46,116 bases of DNA, taken from contig CAKSQF010000016.1 of assembly GCA_934486825.1 (NCBI GenBank), positions 1 to 46,116 of the forward strand. Reading direction: 5' to 3'. Under the pieces are notes generated by a model. That model ran no database searches. It worked only from the letters and a program-made list of their open reading frames with translations, and was not told the origin of the DNA. Source of the stretch: an uncultured Eubacteriales bacterium. GTDB lineage: Bacteria; Bacillota; Clostridia; Oscillospirales; CAG-272. This document shows positions 30,488 to 38,153 of this stretch, one piece after another. The first letter of the stretch is position 1, and each line of letters begins with the position of its first letter. Both the position numbers and the translations under genes were made by a program.

Positions 30488-31141
30488 TTATTTGCCGAAA
30501 TCGATCATTTCGGCAGGGTCAATCTGCTGACCCTCGCGGTAAAGCTCAAAATGCAGATGCGGCTCGTCGGCAAGCTCGCAGATCGCGCTCTCGCCCACGG
30601 CGCCTATCGTCTGTCCTGCTCTGACTGTCCCACCCTCGACGATTGCTTCGGGCATCTCGTCGGCAAGATTCATATAGACCGATTTGTATCCGCCCTCATG
30701 AGTAAGCTCGATCACATTGCCCATGAGCGGGTCCTTGTAGACCCCGGTGATCTTGCCGTCAAGACAGGCAACCACGGCGCTTCCCTTTTCGGCAGGAATA
30801 TCGACTCCCGAGTGAGTTCTGTAATCGTTCATCGTGAGTGAATAGGAAAGAGTTTCAAGGCTGTGACCCTTTGATATCTTTCCGGATACAGGTGCGAAAA
30901 AGCTGATCGCGGGTCCGTCAACCTGTGTGTCCCCTCTGCTTGTCACCGGCGGCTTTGTCGGCTTTTTGGTCGTTACCGCCGTTTTGATGCTTCCGATGGG
31001 CGCGGTTATTATCCTGTCGCCCTCCGCTCTCTTCGACGCGGCAAAAACAGTCAGTATTATGACAAGCGCCGCCGCAGCCGCCGTGCTTGTCCACAGAATC
31101 GTGTAGACAGCCTTTTCGCTGAGCTTCTTTTTCATTTTCAT
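30488..31141 (-). CDS. M23/LytM peptidase, SpoIIQ-like
   Basis: The 217-residue protein has a short basic N-terminus, one membrane helix (about 11-34), a Thr/Lys/Pro linker, and a LytM domain with the zinc ligands H110 and D114 (THSGVD) and H195-x-H197 (HLHFE) intact. Size, single N-terminal anchor and LytM domain match SpoIIQ, the forespore half of the channel formed with SpoIIIAH; Clostridia SpoIIQ often keeps the zinc site that Bacillus lost. A sigma-F-like promoter lies just upstream. A vegetative M23 endopeptidase is the alternative. Start at the ATG at 31141 (AAGGA 12 bases before); readings from further upstream would cross the promoter. Confidence 0.82.
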   Translation of the reverse strand: MKMKKKLSEKAVYTILWTSTAAAAALVIILTVFAASKRAEGDRIITAPIGSIKTAVTTKKPTKPPVTSRGDTQVDGPAISFFAPVSGKISKGHSLETLSYSLTMNDYRTHSGVDIPAEKGSAVVACLDGKITGVYKDPLMGNVIELTHEGGYKSVYMNLADEMPEAIVEGGTVRAGQTIGAVGESAICELADEPHLHFELYREGQQIDPAEMIDFGK

Positions 31142-31184
31142 AACAGTACCATCCTTTTTTATTGCAGATTTTCCTTTGCGATTT

Positions 31185-31214
31185 AAGTATAACCCGCTTG
31201 CCGTCGGGGTATAC
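31185..31214 (-). promoter_or_regulatory. Sigma-F-like forespore promoter
   Basis: On the minus strand GTATA (31214-31210), 15 bases, then GGTTATACTT (31194-31185). The sigma-F pattern is GYWTA, 15 bases, GGNRANANTW; only the R position differs. Sigma-A boxes with good spacing are not seen. Confidence 0.55.
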
Positions 31215-31287
31215 ACCGACCGTGCGTTTACAGCAATTAAAATTTATGAATTCTTCACAATTATGTTATATTTTGCGCTTTTTTTTC

Positions 31288-31296
31288 TGATATAAT
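31288..31296 (+). promoter_or_regulatory. Extended -10 promoter for the membrane protein/MORN pair
   Basis: TGATATAAT (31288-31296) is an extended -10 element; no good -35 box lies upstream. The leader to the ATG at 31340 is about 37 bases. Confidence 0.6.
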
Positions 31297-31339
31297 ACGT
31301 GCAGGATAACTGTTTTTCAGATTTTTTCAAAGGAAATAT

Positions 31340-31840
31340 ATGTTGGATTTTTTTAGCAGACTCAGCACCTCCGAGCTTGTCGTCTGGTCGGTCTTCATCG
31401 GAATAATGATCGGTGCGTGCTCGATTTATTACAACAAGCGTATCATCGGCGCGTTCGTGCGCGATCTTATAAGCAGGGGCGCCTGCGACAGGGATACCGC
31501 GCTCTCACTGGAGGAGCTCGGCTACGCGAAAAACCGCTTTGTCCGTCACGCCCTGTGCGACGGCTCGGTACTCCGCAAGATGGTCTGGGAAGCCGACGAC
31601 AATTTTACGTCCGACGCGGCGGGTGTCTGTTTCTCGGCAAGAACCAAAAAGATGGATCTGAACACCGCGCGCTTTTTCATCGACGAAAGCAACAGAATAA
31701 AGGCAGATATGCGATACAGTGCCAAGGGTACCGACTTTATCACCCTTGTGATCGCCGTGGTCGTTTTCTTTGTCGCCTCATACGCGCTGTTGCTCTTCAT
31801 CCCGTACATCGGCGAGCTGCTCGGAAAGATCAGCGGCTGA
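31340..31840 (+). CDS. Membrane protein, unknown function
   Basis: The 166-residue protein has one membrane helix near each end (about 13-30 and 133-156) flanking a charged, probably cytoplasmic domain of about 100 residues (RIIGAFVRDLISRGACDRDTALSLEELGYAKNRF). I do not recognise the family. AAAGGAAA precedes the ATG. The MORN-repeat gene begins 36 bases downstream on the same strand, so the two probably form an operon divergent from the SpoIIQ-like gene. Confidence 0.72.
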   Translation: MLDFFSRLSTSELVVWSVFIGIMIGACSIYYNKRIIGAFVRDLISRGACDRDTALSLEELGYAKNRFVRHALCDGSVLRKMVWEADDNFTSDAAGVCFSARTKKMDLNTARFFIDESNRIKADMRYSAKGTDFITLVIAVVVFFVASYALLLFIPYIGELLGKISG

Positions 31841-31876
31841 CCGACTGACAAAATATATTTCGAAAGGACAACGGCA

Positions 31877-32770
31877 ATGGCGGCGTCTCGCAGATCAATC
31901 TCGCTGAAAAACTTTATACTTCTTGTCCTGCTCGCCTCTCTTTTGCTTGTCGGCAGTCTGTTTGCGGCGCTTTACTTCAGCGGTCTGCGCTGGCTGTCCT
32001 ATAATACCGACGAGCACGGAACGGTCAGATTCGTCGGCAGAGTTGACAGAAACGGCGATCCCGTAAGCGGAAAGGTTTATTATCCCGACGGGAGCAGCGC
32101 AAAGCTCAGTTATGAGGGCGAAACGCTCACATACAGCGACGGAAGCAGTATAAAGGGCAGGATCGTGAAGCTCGATTACGGTTCGGGCAAGGTCTATCGC
32201 GGCGAGATCACCGCGATGCTCCGTGACGGAAACGGCGCGCTTTCGCTTGAAGGCGGCGACCTTTACGAGGGCAGTTTCGCATACGACGAGTTCTCGGGAA
32301 AAGGGATTTATTATTACGAAAACGGCGACGTTTACGCAGGCGAATTCAAAAACGGAGTCAAATGGGGAAGCGGAACCTACAAATGGGCGACCGATGACGA
32401 CAAATGCGACGTCTATGTCGGCAGCTTCAAAAACAACCTCCGTGACGGAAACGGCAAATACACCTATGCGGACGGAACGGTCTACGAGGGAGAATACAAA
32501 AACGACGCCAAAAACGGCAAGGGCAGGATGACCTTTGCAAGCGGCGCGGTCTATGAGGGAGAGTTCAAAAACGATCTGCGGAGCGGAAAGGGCAAATACC
32601 TTTTCGCAAACGGGGACGTTTACGAAGGCGATTTCTACATGAACACGATCACCGGCTACGGCAGTTATCACTGGGCTGACGGCGAAAGAGCCGATTACAC
32701 CGGCTACTTTGAAAACGGAAAGATCGTGACCGTCGAAGAACCCGACGAAAGCGGGAGCGGAAGCAACTGA
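31877..32770 (+). CDS. Membrane-anchored MORN-repeat protein
   Basis: The 297-residue protein has a basic N-terminus, one membrane helix (about 13-32), and then a series of MORN repeats: DLYEGSFAYDEFSGKGIYYYENG, DVYAGEFKNGVKWGSGTYKW, DVYVGSFKNNLRDGNGKYTYADG, TVYEGEYKNDAKNGKGRMTF, AVYEGEFKNDLRSGKGKYLF, DVYEGDFYMNTITGYGSYHW and a more diverged set before them. MORN sheets bind lipids or proteins; in bacteria no single function is known. The repeats probably lie outside the membrane (single anchor, charge pattern), though this is inference. It ends in an acidic Ser/Gly tail. RBS GAAAGGACA. Confidence 0.88.
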   Translation: MAASRRSISLKNFILLVLLASLLLVGSLFAALYFSGLRWLSYNTDEHGTVRFVGRVDRNGDPVSGKVYYPDGSSAKLSYEGETLTYSDGSSIKGRIVKLDYGSGKVYRGEITAMLRDGNGALSLEGGDLYEGSFAYDEFSGKGIYYYENGDVYAGEFKNGVKWGSGTYKWATDDDKCDVYVGSFKNNLRDGNGKYTYADGTVYEGEYKNDAKNGKGRMTFASGAVYEGEFKNDLRSGKGKYLFANGDVYEGDFYMNTITGYGSYHWADGERADYTGYFENGKIVTVEEPDESGSGSN

Positions 32771-32807
32771 CAGCGGCATCGGGCAACCGACAACCAAACA
32801 AAGACAA

Positions 32808-32852
32808 AAGGGACTGTTAAAACAGCTGTTTTAACAGTCCCTTGAATTTTTT
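32808..32852 (+). terminator. Terminator made of a perfect 36-bp palindrome
   Basis: AAGGGACTGTTAAAACAG (32808-32825) is followed directly by its exact reverse complement (32826-32843), then GAATTTTTT. The fold must open a few central pairs as loop. Confidence 0.85.
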
Positions 32853-32885
32853 CGGCATATTTCCGGCGGTGCGGTATTCGGCTTT

Positions 32886-33911
32886 TCATTCGGAAATCTT
32901 TCGGGAAGTCGGTTCGGACGCGGCGTCCTTTTCCCTGCGTGCCGCATTGCGCATCGCAAGAGGCGAAACTCCGAAGCGGCGGACAAATTCCCTGTGGAAA
33001 AAGCTTCGGTTTTCGTATCCGATCGCCGACGAGATTGCCGACACCGACATATCGGTAGTAATTACAAGTCTTTTCGCCGACGAGAACCGCTGTTCAAGCA
33101 GAAGATCGCTGAAGGTTTTGCCCATGTTCTGCGATATCCACCTCGAAAGGTATCCGTGCGACAGGTAGAGCCTGTCGGCAAGCCCGGAAAGCGACGCCGT
33201 CCGATACTCGTCGGACACGTAGCTCATTACCTTTTCATAAAGATTGCCCTTTCCGGCGGGACCGCTCCACTCGTACACAAGCCTGTCTCTGCTCCTTGCC
33301 AGAAGTCTGAAAAGCAGCGAAACCTCGGAGGTCAGTATATCGGTCGGAAGCGGCTGTTTTTCACAGACGAGTGAATATATCAGCGATTCAAGGAGATTTT
33401 CGATCGGGATGATACCGCTTGTCGAATAGACCGCGCAGGACGGCGCTCCCTTCGGCAGAAGGCTGTCCGAGAGAAAACGGTAAAGCGGGCAGTCGCCGTC
33501 AAGCTTTCTGAGTACCCGCTCTATAAACTCGTTGGACAGAATAAAATTGATGCCGATATCGTCCTCTCCGCATTTGCCGACCGAGTGCATGATGTGTCGG
33601 TTAAGAAGCAGTATGTCCCCTTTTGAAAGAGTGACGCTGCCGCCGGCATGTGTGTGGGTTATACTGCCCGAAACCACATACATAAGCTCGGTGTAATTAT
33701 GTCCGTGCATAAGAAAGGGCGTAAAACGGGTGTTCGGGCGGATCGTTATAAGATCGCCCGCGCGGAGCATCCGCTTGTCCGAAATGATAAGTCCGTCATC
33801 TCCCGCAAAGGGCGGCTCTCCGTACAGTTTCCTGTCAATCCCGCTCCCCGACAGCACGCTTCTTTCCTCCTCGGTGACCTCGGACAGCCGATCGATAATG
33901 AATTTGCGCAT
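32886..33911 (-). CDS. AraC-family regulator, probably of rhamnose genes
   Basis: The 341-residue protein has an N-terminal cupin sensor (HGHNYTELMYVVSGSITHTH, then LSKGDILLLNRHIMHSVG) and a C-terminal AraC double helix-turn-helix (LSGLADRLYLSHGYLSRWISQNMGKTFSD and VSAISSAIGYENRSFFHREFVRRFGVSPLAMR). This sensor-first order matches sugar regulators such as RhaR/RhaS. It is the last gene of the leftward rhamnose operon, starting 26 bases after rhaD, with GGGAGGAG before the ATG. Control of the rhamnose genes is inferred from position; it might sense rhamnose or a glycan. Confidence 0.9.
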   Translation of the reverse strand: MRKFIIDRLSEVTEEERSVLSGSGIDRKLYGEPPFAGDDGLIISDKRMLRAGDLITIRPNTRFTPFLMHGHNYTELMYVVSGSITHTHAGGSVTLSKGDILLLNRHIMHSVGKCGEDDIGINFILSNEFIERVLRKLDGDCPLYRFLSDSLLPKGAPSCAVYSTSGIIPIENLLESLIYSLVCEKQPLPTDILTSEVSLLFRLLARSRDRLVYEWSGPAGKGNLYEKVMSYVSDEYRTASLSGLADRLYLSHGYLSRWISQNMGKTFSDLLLEQRFSSAKRLVITTDMSVSAISSAIGYENRSFFHREFVRRFGVSPLAMRNAARREKDAASEPTSRKISE

Positions 33912-33937
33912 AAGCTCCTCCCTGCCGCCTCGCGCGG

Positions 33938-34765
33938 TCAGTCAAGAAAATCGGTGTTCAGCTCTACCCCGAACGCCTTTGCCAGCCTGACAAATTCGTC
34001 CTTCGTTATTGTCTGACGCTTGCGGTCTGCGACCGATCTGACCTTTATCCATATCTCCGCCGCCTTTTCGACGGTGTGACAAAGCCCGAAGGTGTTGTCA
34101 AAATCGTCGCCCGCGCAGAAAATGCCGTGGTGCGCCCAGACAACGGCGTCAAAGGTTTTCATCTTTTCGACAGACGCCCTTGCGATCTCCGCGCCGCCCG
34201 GAACCATCCATTTTACAACGCCGACTCCTGCCGGAAATATTATCGGGCACTCGGTCATCATCTCCCACAGTTCCTTTGAAAAGGCCCTGTCCTCAAGCGG
34301 AAGCAGAAATGTCATCGCAATGAGATTTGCGGGATGGCAGTGATATATTACGCGACGGCTCCCGTCGGTCGCGCTCATACGCGCGTCGTGTCCCATCAGG
34401 TGAGTGGGAAGCTCGGATGTCGGGCGTCCGCCCGCCGACAGCCCCGCGACCGTCCTGAAATGCCCGCCGTCGGGCAAAATCTCGATTACCGCAAGGCAGT
34501 TTTCGGGGTCGCCCTTTACGTTGCTCATGTATTTGCCCGAGCCGGTGACCATGAAAAATTCACCCGCAAGCCGCGGAAGGGTGACGCCGATCTCGCAAAT
34601 CTCCCCCGTCCGGCAGAGACTGTCAAGGTAGGGCGCAATCTCTTCCTTCTTTATTCTGTATGACAGATTTCCCCCGTTGCGTTCGTGCCAGCCCTTCTGC
34701 CAGCCCATCTCGCAGAGATTTATGAATCCTTTTGCAAATTCCGATTCAAAAATGTCGTTTTTCAT
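33938..34765 (-). CDS. rhaD: Rhamnulose-1-phosphate aldolase
   Basis: RhaD is a zinc-dependent class II aldolase that splits L-rhamnulose 1-phosphate into dihydroxyacetone phosphate and L-lactaldehyde. The 275-residue protein carries the metal ligands H142 and H144 (YHCHPAN) and one of H212/H213 (WAHHG), and a catalytic glutamate E118 in TSELPTH. The opening ICEMGWQKGWHERNGGN-like segment (LCEMGWQKGWHERNGGNLS) is typical of RhaD rather than of fuculose or ribulose phosphate enzymes. It lies between a decayed gene and the AraC-type regulator on the same strand. Confidence 0.95.
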   Translation of the reverse strand: MKNDIFESEFAKGFINLCEMGWQKGWHERNGGNLSYRIKKEEIAPYLDSLCRTGEICEIGVTLPRLAGEFFMVTGSGKYMSNVKGDPENCLAVIEILPDGGHFRTVAGLSAGGRPTSELPTHLMGHDARMSATDGSRRVIYHCHPANLIAMTFLLPLEDRAFSKELWEMMTECPIIFPAGVGVVKWMVPGGAEIARASVEKMKTFDAVVWAHHGIFCAGDDFDNTFGLCHTVEKAAEIWIKVRSVADRKRQTITKDEFVRLAKAFGVELNTDFLD

Positions 34766-34811
34766 TTTATAACCATTCCTTTTCAGCCCATTTCAAGCGG
34801 ATTTTCTATCC

Positions 34812-35216
34812 TTATTCTCGCAAATCTGATTGCATTGTATTTTCTCGTGATAGTTCCATATCTGCGCACAGAGCATGTTTCTGATCGTGTTTCGAGTTGG
34901 AATCGTCCGAGTAAAAACAGTAAAGCATCCTGTTTTCGTAGATTATACACGGCTCCCAGAGACCTTCCTTGAGTCCGCCCGCTTCGGCAACTATGCTGTA
35001 CTGCTCCCGGCTTTTGCCGCCGTTGAAGCTTCTCCGGATTGTTATATGCGATTTCACCTTGCTTGCACCGTCGATCGTGGTACCCGACCTTTGCGGGATC
35101 GGGTGTAAGAAGTTCGGTCACAAGTTCGGTACGGAAACGCACGCCGTTTGACGCGGTGATCATCGGCAGATCGTAGCCGCAAGGACAAGCGACAAAAGTC
35201 TGAATATTTTTTTCAT
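34812..35216 (-). pseudogene. Decayed BNR/sialidase-like glycosidase fragment
   Basis: A signal peptide (MKKIFRLLSLVLAATICR, ATG at 35216) stops at a TGA (35160-35162). In the same frame, after a second TGA, comes GTTIDGASKVKSHITIRRSF, then NGGKSREQYSIVAEAGGLKE, GLWEPCIIYENRMLYCFYSD and DSNSKHDQKH, ending at 34812. The RRSFNGGKS, WEP and YSDDSNSKHDQK pieces resemble exo-glycosidases with BNR/Asp-box repeats (sialidase or GH93-like). Only a short part of such a protein remains, and two stops interrupt it, so it is a remnant. It lies 14 bases after rhaA, inside the rhamnose operon, and fills the gap between rhaA and rhaD. Confidence 0.6.
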
Positions 35217-35230
35217 TGTTCTTCTCTCTT

Positions 35231-36490
35231 TCACCTTTTCGAAAGGACATCTGCCTCGTACCGGTCGATCACCTTCATGTAATCGCTCACGGCTTTGCTC
35301 TCCGACAGGAGCTTTTCCCACACCGCACCGAGCGGAAGCAGCTTTTCTTCCTCGCTCTCGGCGAGCAGGTGAGTATAATCTCCCCTGTTCTGGAGCGCCC
35401 TCAGGCGATCATGCGGGGTAAGCAGTGCACAAAGCAGTGCCTTTTGCAGGTTGCGGCAGCCGATCACCCATGCGGCGATACGGTTTATCGACGCATCAAA
35501 ATAGTCGAGCGCGAAGAAGATATCCGAAAGGCGACCGCTTGCGACTGCTTCCTTTGCGATCTCCTTTGTCTCGTCGTCGAAGCGGACGACATGGTCGGAA
35601 TCCCAGCGCACTCCTCTGGTTATATGGAGCGCAAGATTTTTATTGAAGAGCAGTACCGACGATATTTTATCCGAAACAAGCTCGGTCGGATGATAGTGAC
35701 CGTTGTCCATAAGCGGAACTATTCCCCGCGTCAGCACATAGCTCTGACAGAATTCTGACGAGCCGACCGTATATGATTCGACGCCTATGCCGAACACCTT
35801 CGATTCAAGGGTGACCCTGACCTTTTCCCTGTCGTAGCCCGCACCGAGTATCTCATCAAGCGAGCGCATGAACCTCTCCCTCGGACCGACCCTGTCCGCC
35901 GGGGTGTCCTTGTACCCGTCGGGGATCCATATGTTCATTACGCAGGGAAATCCGGTCTGTTCGGCAAAATATTCGGATATGCGTAGGCAGGCAATGCCGT
36001 GCGCAACCCAGAAGCGCCTGATATTTTCATCAGGAGAAGAGAGCGTCAGTCCGTCCGCCGCCTTCGGATGCGAGAAAAATGTGGGATTGAAGTCAAGCCC
36101 GATTCCCCGCTCTTTTGCAAAACGCACCCATTTTTCGAAGTGGCGCGGCTCTATCGCATCCCTGTCCGCCCATTCTCCCTTTTCGAACACGGCATAGGAT
36201 GCGTGAAGATTCAGCTTTTTTCTGCCCGGAATGAGCGAAAAAGCGAGATCTATGTCGCTCATCAGCTCCTCGGGCGTCGCTGCCTTGCCGGGATAGTTGC
36301 CGGTTGCCATTATTCCGCCGGAGAGCGCGTCGGGGCTGTCAAAGCCGGACACGTCGTCGCCCTGCCAGCAGTGGATTGATATCGGCGTTTCCGAAAGAGT
36401 CGCGATCGCCGCGTCGGTATCGACTCCGATCGCCGCGTATGCCGCCTTTGCCGCCTCATATGCCTTTTCGGTATCTGTTGTCCTGTTCAT
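35231..36490 (-). CDS. rhaA: L-rhamnose isomerase
   Basis: RhaA converts L-rhamnose to L-rhamnulose with Mn or Zn in the cytoplasm. The 419-residue protein shows the family's opening ISIHCWQGDDVSGFDSPDAL, the central GIGLDFNPTFFSHPKAADGLTLS, the metal-binding TLESKVFGIGVESYTVGSSEF and LMDNGHYHPTE, and LALHITRGVRWDSDHVV. Length is normal. The ATG at 36490 starts two bases after the rhaB stop codon, with the ribosome site AAAAGGAG inside the end of rhaB, so translation is coupled. A TTG reading two codons longer is not preferred. Confidence 0.97.
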   Translation of the reverse strand: MNRTTDTEKAYEAAKAAYAAIGVDTDAAIATLSETPISIHCWQGDDVSGFDSPDALSGGIMATGNYPGKAATPEELMSDIDLAFSLIPGRKKLNLHASYAVFEKGEWADRDAIEPRHFEKWVRFAKERGIGLDFNPTFFSHPKAADGLTLSSPDENIRRFWVAHGIACLRISEYFAEQTGFPCVMNIWIPDGYKDTPADRVGPRERFMRSLDEILGAGYDREKVRVTLESKVFGIGVESYTVGSSEFCQSYVLTRGIVPLMDNGHYHPTELVSDKISSVLLFNKNLALHITRGVRWDSDHVVRFDDETKEIAKEAVASGRLSDIFFALDYFDASINRIAAWVIGCRNLQKALLCALLTPHDRLRALQNRGDYTHLLAESEEEKLLPLGAVWEKLLSESKAVSDYMKVIDRYEADVLSKR

Positions 36491-36492
36491 TT

Positions 36493-37893
36493 TCAAAAAC
36501 TCCTTTTCTCTTCGGGAAGATATTCTTTTATTTCAAATGAGTCGGCAACTATCCTGCGCGCGGCACGCTTATCGGTGATTTCTCCGGTTGCCGTCATCTG
36601 TGCGCAGAGATTACCTATTGCCGTCGCCTCGGCGGGACCGGCAAGCACCCTTTTGCCGCAGGCGGAGGCGGTAAGCTCACACAGAAGCGCATCGCGGCTT
36701 CCGCCGCCTATAATATTCAGCGTATCGGGAAGCGCCTTTCCTATGATTTCGCAAAGCTCATCGACCGCCTTTTTGTAATAATCGGCGAGCGACAGATAAA
36801 TGACCGCAAAAAGCTCGCTGTCGTCAGTTTTTTTGCCGACCGCCGCCTCTATTTCCGCCGTCATCGACTTCGGTGCAAGGAATCTGCCGTCGTTGACGTC
36901 AACGCGCAGTTTTGTGCCGAGCGATCGCCTTGCCGCCCTTTCGATTTCGTCGAAGGAAAGCGATTTTTCCGCCCGCACCGACTGGATCATCCAGAGTCCC
37001 ATTATGTTTTTGAGGAATCGGATGCTTCCGCCCGCGCCGCCCTCGTTGGTGAAGTTTGCCTTTCTCGCCTGCTCGGTCAGAATCGGAGCGTCAAGCTCGG
37101 TTCCGAGCAGCGACCATGTACCCGAGCTGATGTAAAGCGGATTTTCATCATCCGACGGAAGTGCAAACACCGCCGAACCCGTATCATGGGTCGCGGGAAG
37201 CAGGACAAGCGCATCACAGCCGATTTCTTTCGCGATCGCATCCGAAAGCGGACCGAGGGTCATGCACGGACGCCTCAGCTGTCTGAATATATGGGGCGGA
37301 AGTCCGAGCTTTCTTATAATCTCCCTGTCCCATACTCCGCTCTCGGCGTTCAGCAGTCCGGAGGTGGACGCGTTTGTATATTCGCAGGAAAACCGTCCGG
37401 TCAGCAGATAACCGAGATAATCGGGGATAAAAAGCAGTCTTTCGGCTCCTTCAAGCAGCTCCGGCTCTGTTTCCTTTATGCTCATGAGCTGATTTATCGT
37501 GTTTATGCGGTTTTCCTGTATACCGGTCAGGTGGTACAGCCGCTTCATACCGACTTTTTCCGCAAGTATCCTCCCGCTTCCCTCGGTACGGCTGTCGCGG
37601 TAGCAGACCGCCTCCCCGAGCGGCTTACCCCCGCGGTCAAGCAGGACAAAATCAACGCCCCACGTGTCTATGCCGATGAAATCGATCTTTTCCTCGGACG
37701 CCGCCTTGCGCAGACCGACAATAATCTCGCCGAATATGCGGTCAAGATCCCAGCAAAGTCTGCCCGACGCACCGACATGACTGCCGTTTCCGAAGCGGTA
37801 CACTTCTCTCGTCAGAAGCCGCCCGTTTTCAAGATGCCCCGAGATCAGACGTCCGCTTGACGCGCCTATATCAATTGCGATATAATTTTTCAC
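36493..37893 (-). CDS. rhaB: Rhamnulokinase
   Basis: RhaB phosphorylates L-rhamnulose to L-rhamnulose 1-phosphate with ATP. The 466-residue FGGY-type kinase has the N-terminal phosphate loop AIDIGASSGRLISG, then IDFIGIDTWGVDFVLLD with the catalytic aspartate region, LTGIQENRINTINQL, HDTGSAVFALP, and the C-terminal adenosine motif NIIGGGSRDALLCEL; these match rhamnulokinase over other FGGY kinases. The start codon is GTG with GGGAGG 7 bases upstream. It is the first gene of the leftward operon rhaB-rhaA-(pseudogene)-rhaD-regulator, driven by the promoter at 37979-38007. Confidence 0.96.
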   Translation of the reverse strand: MKNYIAIDIGASSGRLISGHLENGRLLTREVYRFGNGSHVGASGRLCWDLDRIFGEIIVGLRKAASEEKIDFIGIDTWGVDFVLLDRGGKPLGEAVCYRDSRTEGSGRILAEKVGMKRLYHLTGIQENRINTINQLMSIKETEPELLEGAERLLFIPDYLGYLLTGRFSCEYTNASTSGLLNAESGVWDREIIRKLGLPPHIFRQLRRPCMTLGPLSDAIAKEIGCDALVLLPATHDTGSAVFALPSDDENPLYISSGTWSLLGTELDAPILTEQARKANFTNEGGAGGSIRFLKNIMGLWMIQSVRAEKSLSFDEIERAARRSLGTKLRVDVNDGRFLAPKSMTAEIEAAVGKKTDDSELFAVIYLSLADYYKKAVDELCEIIGKALPDTLNIIGGGSRDALLCELTASACGKRVLAGPAEATAIGNLCAQMTATGEITDKRAARRIVADSFEIKEYLPEEKRSF

Positions 37894-37929
37894 AGGATAC
37901 CTCCCTCTTCTTTCCGGACCGGCAAAGCA

Positions 37930-37990
37930 GTATGCGCAAAAGTCCCGCGCGTATGCTCCGCCGTTATCATTTTATATGAGTATAGCATAC
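37930..37990. promoter_or_regulatory. GTATGC repeats at the rhaB start region
   Basis: GTATGC occurs at 37930-37935 and 37951-37956, 21 bp apart in direct orientation, and inverted (GCATAC) at 37985-37990 next to the -10 box. Spacing by two helical turns would suit an AraC-type dimer, but the sites lie partly downstream of the promoter. Confidence 0.35.
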
Positions 37991-38007
37991 TTTTTTGCTC
38001 TCCGCAA
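37979..38007 (-). promoter_or_regulatory. rhaB: Promoter of the rhamnose operon
   Basis: On the minus strand TTGCGG (38007-38002), a 17-bp spacer and TATACT (37984-37979), with a leader of about 80 bases before the GTG of rhaB. Confidence 0.72.
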
Positions 38008-38078
38008 TAGCTTTTTTTACCCTGTTTGTATACTTTTTTTACCTTTTCGAAAACAGCCCGCACTATTGAAAAAAACGG

Positions 38079-38107
38079 TTGCAAAAAAGGGCGCAATGTG
38101 GTAAAAT
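38079..38107 (+). promoter_or_regulatory. prfC: prfC promoter
   Basis: TTGCAA (38079-38084), a 17-bp spacer and TAAAAT (38102-38107), divergent from the rhamnose promoter. Confidence 0.7.
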
Positions 38108-38153
38108 AATATGCATTGTATAAAAAGGCAAGAGATGAAAGGATAAAAAATAA

